Shown in pieces: positions 57,289 to 64,000 of a stretch of 64,000 nt of DNA. Positions within the stretch are counted from its first letter, which is position 1. Each line of letters begins with the position of its first letter. Source of the DNA: Siphonodentalium dalli. Its lineage: Eukaryota > Mollusca > Scaphopoda > Gadilida > Siphonodentaliidae. A program made the position numbers and the translations under genes. Location of the stretch: contig CP136067.1 in NCBI GenBank assembly GCA_032622095.1, positions 52,555,899-52,619,898 of the forward strand, in the 5' to 3' direction. The notes beneath the pieces were generated by a model. That model saw only the letters and a program-made list of their open reading frames with translations, was not told the origin of the DNA and made no database searches.

Positions 57289-57880
57289 GTACACTCTTGA
57301 CATATTTTTGCCCAAAAATTGACTTTCTTTAGCTACAACAATGGTGATAAAAAAGCAGTAGATTAGTTTTTTTTCTTCAGAATAACTTTAAATTTCCCTT
57401 ATTAAACAGCTAAGGTGGTCGATGGTGTGTAATATTTAAGCGGATAAGTAATGCTGTCGACAACTGCACACGACATGGGGTGGGGTTGTTATTGTCTCAC
57501 AATCTTATCTCCATACTATGTATTTTGAATAGGAGAAATGCATTATTCTATTCTTTGCTAATCAGCGTCATCGTTCACAGTGTAGGATTAAGGACAACGG
57601 ATACAAATGTGCACTTTTAGGTTCATCTATTACTCGACGTTCGACCTGAACCATTGGACTAATGCGCATGATCGTACACGAGACACATACCAAACGATAT
57701 TTCAGAGTGCATATACGAGGCAAGCAAATAATGAGGACATATTCACACTTTCTCTTAAATTATCTATACATTTCATGGTTACATGCGCTAGTATCAAGAA
57801 TGTCCAATGTTTCATCGCATTTGGTAGCTCCTGTTAATAAAACGCTTAGAGACTGGAACAGAGTCCAGTATGTAATATTA
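57289..57880. other. Unannotated DNA
   Basis: Two overlapping plus-strand frames at 57607-57892 run into the foldback element and are not supported as genes. Confidence 0.4.
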
Positions 57881-58274
57881 TTTATTACATGATCATACCC
57901 TTATTCCATTCAATAAACCTTTCTATAAACTGTTATATTAAACGTTCGTTGCATAACAGGAATTAGTGCCAGGTAACCTTTGACTTCCGGTTTGTCTGTT
58001 TACATCCCGTACGCTACGTCTAAAAATATTATGGCTTCCAATATTTTTCCAACAAACTCTAACGAATGAAGAGTTTGAAAAGTGATTTAATTCAGTATAC
58101 GCCATTAAACACGTCAACTAGTCTGTATTTATCTGGGACTATTTATCTTTACGCGGGCAAACAACGCATAGTTACGTGAAACGTTATCTCAGGCCTTCTA
58201 GAAGCCGATGTTAGCTTCATGTCCCATTTGTTGATTTAAGTATGTTTTATCGAGGTTTTTGATCATGTAATAAA

Positions 58275-58430
58275 TAGAATCTACAACTCATCCCCAGTTT
58301 ATAGCGGACTTTACAAAACTCGTCCAGTAAATTAGATCTGGACCTCGCCAAAGGCTCGGACAAGACCTAATTGACTGGACTCGTTTTGTAAATTCCGCTG
58401 TAAAATGGGGACGAGTTGTAGATCCTTTAT
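58275..58430. repeat. Small palindrome, inner end of the left foldback arm
   Basis: ATCTACAACTCATCCCCAGT pairs with ATGGGGACGAGTTGTAGAT, and TCCAGTAAATTAG with CTAATTGACTGGA. The sequence TGATCATGTAATAAA at its outer edge is an inverted echo of the element's left terminus. Confidence 0.8.
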
Positions 58431-59429
58431 TTAGTTAGCTCATAGTAACATAGCAGTTAACATAGCAGTCGGTCCAAGGTCATTCCACGATTTATAGATA
58501 AATCACTTTTCGTTTCGAGTCGCTGACAAGATTCGAGCTACATATTTTCAGAAAACGGGGACGGATTAGCAGAAAACTTCCCAATATTTACGAATTAGTC
58601 TGAGTTAAATCAGTCAGGGTTAGTGGACGATCTACTGGACATTCGTAACCAAGATGGTCGAAGACGCAGGCCGAGATCATTTATTTCAGTCCCGAGTCCG
58701 TTAACCAACTTAAAGTGCCGTGTTATAATAAACAAGTAGAAATAACATTTATACAGATGAAAAATTCAGATAAATGAGACGTTTACGGACGTTTTTGCTG
58801 GAAAAAAGAGTCCTTGACACGGCTCGTATAAGTGGAAATTACACGTGGATTATGTCGCGAACACCATAGGCACAATACCACGCGGTGCAGCGTTGTTTTA
58901 AAATAAACTTCGATGTATGCAAACATTACTACAATATTTGTTTGGGCTGAACATAGCGTAGTGTAATATATACTGTCGACGCAATTTAATCTGTATTTTG
59001 GTCACGTATGCATATAAATATATGTTTGATTCGAACAATGCATTCATATTGTCAGGATATTGTTGTGTCTAGAAGAACAATAACACCATTCCTGCTGACG
59101 TGAGATGTCAATGTTACCCCCGGTATGCAAATGAGCATCACGTCTCTATCGACAAGTAATTGAATTACGTGGGTTCATAACACTATGCATATGTTGCGTC
59201 TTGTGGGCGTGTGTAGCAGACATATTTCTCGATTAGAGGCATCCGCGGGCGGGTGGTGCTCACTGTACATGCGCTTGTGGACATGGGCGTTCTAGATTAC
59301 GAATGTCGACTTGTTGTATAAATCTTGGTATAATTTGCCCATTTGGAGAAATAGGAGGTCGATGTAGAACAAAGGAGCTGGGTTTTAAACTTGAATAACC
59401 GTTATTGTCTCAAGCAATGCATGTAATAT

Positions 59430-59562
59430 ATAGAGGATCTACAATGAGTCCCCAGTTTATAGCGAAAGTTACTAAACGAGTCCAGTAAATTAGGTCTTAA
59501 CAGAGCCTTTGGCCTTTTTTGTTGTAAATTTCACTATAAACTGGGGACTAGTTATGGATTAT
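59430..59562. repeat. Small palindrome, inner end of the right foldback arm
   Basis: GGATCTACAATGAGTCCCCA and CTGGGGACTAGTTATGGAT pair as in the left palindrome, with more divergence and a loss in the middle. Confidence 0.75.
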
Positions 59563-59932
59563 ATTTATAATTGATCCAAAAATCTCCATTCAACATAATT
59601 AAATTAATAAATGGGATGTGAAACAAACAGCGGCTTCTAATAAATCGTGCGATGACGTTTCACGTAAATATGCGTTGTTTTTCCGCATAAAGAAATAGTC
59701 CCTAAGACCCTTCGGCGTATTTAATGGCGTAAATTTAATTAAATAAATGTTCAAACTATATCGATTATTTCTCATTCCTCCCCCCCCCCCCCCCGTTTCG
59801 GAATCACGTTTTTAAGCAACACTAATACATTTGGTTACACATGGCACTATTTTCCGTTATGCAACGACCACTGCTTATTATTATTATAGAATGTGTTTAA
59901 TGAATGGAATAAGGGTCGGATCGTGTAATAAA

Positions 59933-60419
59933 CATGTATATGCATAAGAAATTTGCAATCGGGCTGTGAGAATACCAAAGCATGCTTACGTTGAAGATTT
60001 CCCACCAAATTGTCAATTTTGTAAGTAATGTTTTATTTATAATAATATTACATTACGTTTTATATGGTGGTTGCTCAAATCTGTAATCAGCTATTTTCTA
60101 TCTTCGAAATATGAAGTTCGAGTTCGTTATCTCTGTAAGTATCAATATAAATCTATTAATCCGTCTAAACATAATCGTGGGAATCCGCAGAAAGTCTTGT
60201 CGTTCTGACATTTGGATACAAATTAACCCTGTCTATACTAAATGAAATTTCCCATCAGTTATAACAGTATATTAAAATTGGAATCGTCTATTATTCATCT
60301 ACATGGGTGTTCAAGAAATATGACTAGACGACATACTGGACAATTGATAATACAAGTGTGTAAGATTTCCTATTAATTGGTGAGAAATGTTCGGATAATA
60401 ACTTCAACAAGCGTGTCAT
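59933..60419. other. Unannotated DNA
   Basis: This stretch is AT-rich. Nothing is recognised. Confidence 0.4.
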
Positions 60420-61010
60420 TGACTGCGCCTTAGGCGCTGACATGCCATGGGGCTGTTAATCATTAATTTCGAGCCGTTACTAAACCATAACGCCTTCCAA
60501 AATCATGTTATAATTAACACTTGATATTGCGTTCTCTTGAACAGTTTCACAGTTTCCCGGGCATTTAGACATAGTAATGGCTAACAACTAATGCGACGTC
60601 AAAATGCGACAGAAATTTAACAGCCCGATATCTTAATTAGAGCCCGAGATGAAGTCGAGGGCCGTTAGTAGGATGTAGGGCTGTTAGTAATTTTTCTAAA
60701 GGGCACACAATAGAACCGTAATGCACGACAAAGTCATGGTATTGCTAATTATTGCCACACCTGTACCGTGACCGTACAGGAGAGGCACGAATAAAGAGAA
60801 TATAACAATAACATTATTTTGGAGGGCGTTGTGGTGTATTAACGACCCGACAAAAAATATTAACAGCTTAATACAGCTTATTAAATGCCCGAGATGTAGT
60901 CGAGGCCGTGAATAACGTGGACGGCTGTTAATCATTTCTGGAGGGCCGTTAATACACCACAATGCTTGCCAACATCATGCTATTACTATCATTACCACAC
61001 CCCTGAAACA
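60420..61010. repeat. Degenerate direct/inverted repeats with GGCCGTTAAT words
   Basis: The blocks 60636-60770 and 60888-61005 are diverged direct copies sharing CCCGAGATG, AGTCGAGG, GGCTGTTA and CCACACC. A partial copy lies at 60440-60530, and inverted words (GGAGGGCGTTGTGGTGTATT) lie between. The minus-strand open frame 60962-60696 is a product of this repeat. Confidence 0.5.
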
Positions 61011-61314
61011 TGAGGAATATCTTAAACAGTATTTGGTAACAAAACAAGTTTGAAACAAAATTAATTTTAATTATTGAACTTCCTAGATACTGATTTCAGC
61101 ATATGTCACAATTCACTGTTAGTAGACATTGCATTTACAAAATTTATGGAATACAGAATTCGGAAAGAGAGAATTAATCAGCTAATGTGCACTAGAGAAA
61201 TTAGTTGATGATGATACAGGCATAGTTATATAGACTTTGCGTGTTCTTATGTTTAGTAACATAAATGACGCTTTGTGGGTCCCCACACCAGCCTCAGATG
61301 CTCTAACACTATAG
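61011..61314. other. Unannotated DNA
   Basis: Nothing recognised between the repeat block and the tandem duplication. Confidence 0.4.
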
Positions 61315-62428
61315 ACCATTTTACAGATAGCGAGAATGATGCATTGTGGGCCAGAAACTATCCAAACAAAGCCACGTGCTTTACGGCCGCATGCATTTAC
61401 TATGGGGGATTTAGGGTGGGTCTATAAAACTAATTATAACTTTGGTATCTGTCATAGTTTACGCGAGAAATTTTAAACATATATCAGGGACATGTACCCC
61501 TTCTAGAATGTTCAAAAACATTTCCAGTTGCTTGTCGTATTTTAATTGATTTTATGCGATGAAATAATGCGAAAATTCAGAAAATTGCACTAATTTCTCA
61601 ATATTTTGCGGTTTTAGTAAACGCCTGATAAAAGTCGTCCTATTGGGAATTTTTACACAAATTTTCAGAGAATATAGAGTAAACACAGTACTATCGGAAT
61701 ATCATAAAGGAGTTCTGTGCATTTGGTATTAATTAACCCTCAGACTGCCGAAGCTGTCGTCAATAAATTCGCTTTTTCGTGTTCGACGAAAATGAAACTT
61801 GTCTGTTTAAAGGTCCCATTTTCGTGTCGAATGGTGATAGAATCTCCATTTGTCAAGTTCGTGGATATAATACCATTTTACAGATAGCGAGAATGATGCA
61901 TTGTGGGCCAGAAACTATCCAAACAAAGCCACGTGCTTTACGGCCGCATGCATTTACTATGGGGGATTTAGGGTGGGTCTATAAAACTAATTATAACTTT
62001 GGAACCTGTGATAGTTTACGCGAGAAATTTTAAACATATATCAGGGACATGTATCCCTTCTAGAATGTTCAAAAACATTTCCAGTTGCTTGTCGTATTTT
62101 AATTGATTTTATGCGATGAAATAATGCGAAAATTCAGAAAATTGCACTAATTTCTCAATATTTTGGGGTTTTAGTAAACGCCTGATAAAAGTCGTCCTAT
62201 TGGGAATTTTTACACCAAATTTTCAGAGAATATAGAGTAAACACAGTACTATCGGAATATCATAAAGGAGTTCTGTGCATTTGGTATTAATTAACCATCA
62301 GACTGCCGAAGCTGTGGTCAATAAATTTGCTTTTTCGTGTTCGACGAAAATGAAACTTGTCTGTTTAAAGGTCCCATTTTCGTGTCGAATGGTGATAGAA
62401 TCTCCATTTGTCAAGTTCGTGGATAAAT
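61315..62428 (+). repeat. Recent tandem duplication, two 557-bp units
   Basis: Unit 1 is 61315-61871 and unit 2 is 61872-62428. They differ by about ten substitutions and one single-base insertion, for example GGTATCTGTCATAG versus GGAACCTGTGATAG. Each unit contains a TTAA followed by a piggyBac-like terminal repeat (CCCTCAGACTGCCGAAGCTG in unit 1, CCATCAGACTGCCGAAGCTG in unit 2). The open frame at 61779-62033 crosses the junction of the units and is not a gene. Confidence 0.95.
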
Positions 62429-63060
62429 TACGTCACACTTAATCGACTTATGTCCGCGGCCATAAACCTGTGTTTTTATAACAATTTATTTGAGACAAAC
62501 TGTTGCGCGCATACGCAGCAGTCGGCGCTTATCATGCAGTTGAAGTTAATAATCGTGAAGTCTGTGTAACAAATGTTCAAATAGAACGGGAAAAAAATAC
62601 GTAAAATAAATAGCGTGACCAATGAGCATTCACAAAACAATATACATCAGTTTTGCAAACGAGTAAAAATGATTATAAATGAAAACGCTCTTTATCGTGT
62701 ACCGGCGCTTTTGCCCAAGAAGGTTTTTAATGGACGCAATCATTGGATTTGGTTCTAGGCTAAAAAAAACAAACAATACAAAATGTGTTCAAACTTCCTC
62801 TTTTGAAGGTTGAAGTAAAACATCACGGGTGTTGTTACAGTCTATTGTGATTCTTTGGTGAGCACGCAGTGAACACAAGTCATACTTTGCCAAATTCATG
62901 CCGTATATCACACATGTTTAGTATACATGACACGTCGTCACTTTCGGTGAATTGTTGAAACACAAGTGAGAACATCTAACGGAAGTTTTATGGGGTATAT
63001 AAAATAGAAGCATGACCAGTTGATGTACAGACAGCGAACTAAAAACCTTCCTAAACGACC

Positions 63061-63510
63061 GTGGTGTTCCATCAATTTACTAGACGAAAAAAAGATGAGA
63101 AAGTGCAGCTAGCCGAGTTGGCACACAAACAGAAATTTCCAGTTATTCAGTCGGCAGATGATCAACCGAAAACGGTTAATACCCAAAGAGCGAAGTTGTT
63201 ATGCCTGGAGTTTTTGTTGTCTCTTAATAAATGCTCAGATTCTACATACACCGAAGATGTGAAATTCAAGATTTTTCGCCAGATAGATCGAAAGAAATAC
63301 TTTGTTGAAATCTCTTGCCATATTTTGCTGTATTTATGCAAAACGTGCATCTCCATCTTAACACATCGATGTAGATTGAAAACAACATATTTGCGGTCAT
63401 GTAATGAGAACATAAACGCTCTTTATTGGTTCCGTTTTATATGGTATAAAATGACCTTCCGAATTACTCTAAACTTGAAAGTTTTTTGTAGGAAATCAAT
63501 AAACTTATAG
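63061..63510 (+). other. Open frame of unknown nature inside the piggyBac-like element
   Basis: There are 149 codons. The first half is charged and looks protein-like (RRKKDEKVQLAELAHKQKFP, LLCLEFLLSLNKCSDST). The second half is rich in Phe, Leu and Ile and lacks features. No family is recognised. It might be a decayed exon of a transposon protein. It could equally be chance. Confidence 0.25.
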
Positions 63511-63546
63511 TACATGTACGAATATTCATATCAAATTAAATAATAC

Positions 63547-63612
63547 TCACGTTTCTGGGTTACATCGGTCATTATTGCAACCGAAAACTGCACAGCGATT
63601 TGAAGGCATTTT
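63547..63612 (-). CDS. Possible THAP-type zinc-finger first exon
   Basis: On the minus strand ATG near 63610 opens MPSNRCAVFGCNNDRCNPE, directly followed by a GTGAGT donor (complement of 63546-63551). THAP fingers start with a Met-Pro and a Cys-x(2-4)-Cys pair near residue 5-12 (CxxxGC), as here. THAP domains occur in host regulators and in P-element-type transposases. The downstream exons would lie leftward, towards 63 kb, where none is recognised. The open frame extends upstream to 63765 but that part looks non-coding. Confidence 0.4.
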   Translation of the reverse strand, partial: KMPSNRCAVFGCNNDRCNPET

Positions 63613-64000
63613 CAATTTATGATTTTGTAAGGGTAGTAGATGGGCACGAAGCGAAGTGATTTTGTTGAATGAGAGTAGAAGGGTGCGAAGCGCCCGGGAT
63701 GGTCGAAAAGATCGAGAGATCTTCTCCTTCACTCCGGTGATTTTGTTCTCCAAACCAAGTCGCATATATAGCAGGCAGTGGTGGCATTTTCAGACAACTT
63801 TTGAAGAAACCCTAGCATATGGATTAGGTTCAACATGTCACACTAGACATGAAAGAGTATCACCTCGCCCTCTCACATGCTTCAGTTGTCAGTTAAAACA
63901 TGAAGTTTTTCATAAAACAGTTTCATTTTCGTGAAACGCATGCGAAGCCAGATGTGCGAAGAGAGAATTTATTGACGGCAGCTTCGGCAGTCTGAGGGGT

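Larger units (their letters stand above)
57881..59932. mobile_element. 2-kb foldback element with long inverted arms
   Basis: The left arm (57881-58250) and right arm (59590-59932) are reverse complements. Paired landmarks are CATACCCTTATTCCATTCA with TGAATGGAATAAGGGTCGGA, GTTCGTTGCATAAC with GTTATGCAACGAC, CGCCATTAAA with TTTAATGGCG, and ACAACGCATAGTTACGTGAA with TTCACGTAAATATGCGTTGT. Each arm ends inward in its own small palindrome (58275-58430 and 59430-59562). The central 1 kb has no recognised coding sequence. A 15-C run lies at 59780-59794 in the right arm. Confidence 0.8.
62295..64000. mobile_element. Probable piggyBac-like element running to the window edge
   Basis: The last 30 bases (TTGACGGCAGCTTCGGCAGT then CTGAGGGGT) are the reverse complement of the TTAA-preceded ends at 61737 and 62295. 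The inverted termini CCCTCAGACTGCCGAAGC, the leading CCC and the adjacent TTAA on the left fit a piggyBac-class element. The right TTAA would lie just outside the window. Interior coding is limited to weak frames, so it is probably non-autonomous or decayed. Confidence 0.65.

Noticed and set aside
57607-57892. Two overlapping 76-codon frames
   Set aside because: They extend into the foldback element's left terminus and lack any recognisable feature.
61779-62033. An 84-codon coding region
   Set aside because: It spans the junction between two tandem 557-bp units and the equivalent frame is not kept in the second unit.

Overview
The window looks like repeat-rich, AT-rich animal DNA. Spliced genes have GT/AG introns, there are tRNA-derived SINE and LINE relics, several DNA-transposon families, and many foldback elements. 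Short palindromic words such as ACATGTACATGTA and the AAGATGGCGGC word recur. Together these suit a marine invertebrate, most likely a bivalve or other mollusc. That assignment is an inference from texture, not from a marker gene. I see no intact single-copy host gene. The only good host-gene candidate is one signal-peptide-type first exon at 55312-55387.

Layout. 1-5.5 kb: unannotated DNA, copies of two interspersed repeats, and a decayed LINE reverse transcriptase (3.38-4.66 kb). 5.5-11.3 kb: a repeat block containing a 42-bp-unit tandem array in two opposed orientations, flanked by inverted repeats, then a foldback element of about 1.1 kb (10.15-11.28 kb). 11.3-13.8 kb: nothing recognised.

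13.8-30.3 kb: the most interesting region. It holds three broken protein genes. (i) A long, apparently intronless minus-strand gene (19.05-13.87 kb) ends in an XPG/FEN-type nuclease domain. (ii) A six-exon plus-strand gene (20.29-27.07 kb) matches the DUF6589 family. (iii) A RecQ-like helicase lies on the minus strand (30.28-28.17 kb). Genes (i) and (ii) diverge from an intergenic region with a TATA box and a CRE. The combination of transposase-like protein, XPG nuclease and SF2 helicase recalls Academ DNA transposons. I propose the cluster is one large decayed element or the overlap of two.

31-38 kb: a palindromic element, a LINE endonuclease relic, and a Copia-order LTR retroelement relic (protease, integrase, RNase H) invaded by a LINE and a tRNA-derived SINE. 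39.1-40.2 kb: another LINE 3' end. 40.3-43.6 kb: a 148-bp perfect-style hairpin, repeats, and a TTAA-flanked piggyBac-type MITE. 44.19-50.57 kb: an almost structurally complete Ngaro-type tyrosine-recombinase retrotransposon on the minus strand. It has gag, RT, RNase H, recombinase and an SGNH hydrolase, plus the diagnostic split direct repeats A1-internal-B1-A2-B2. 50.6-52.3 kb: L1/Tx1-like LINE relics interrupted by a 471-bp palindrome. 55.3 kb: the candidate host exon. 55.6-56.9 kb: a second copy of the MITE nested in another repeat, and a LINE tail. 57.9-59.9 kb: a 2-kb foldback element. 61.3-62.4 kb: a recent 557-bp tandem duplication carrying a piggyBac-like terminal repeat whose inverted partner is the last 30 bases of the window, with a possible THAP-type zinc-finger exon just inside.
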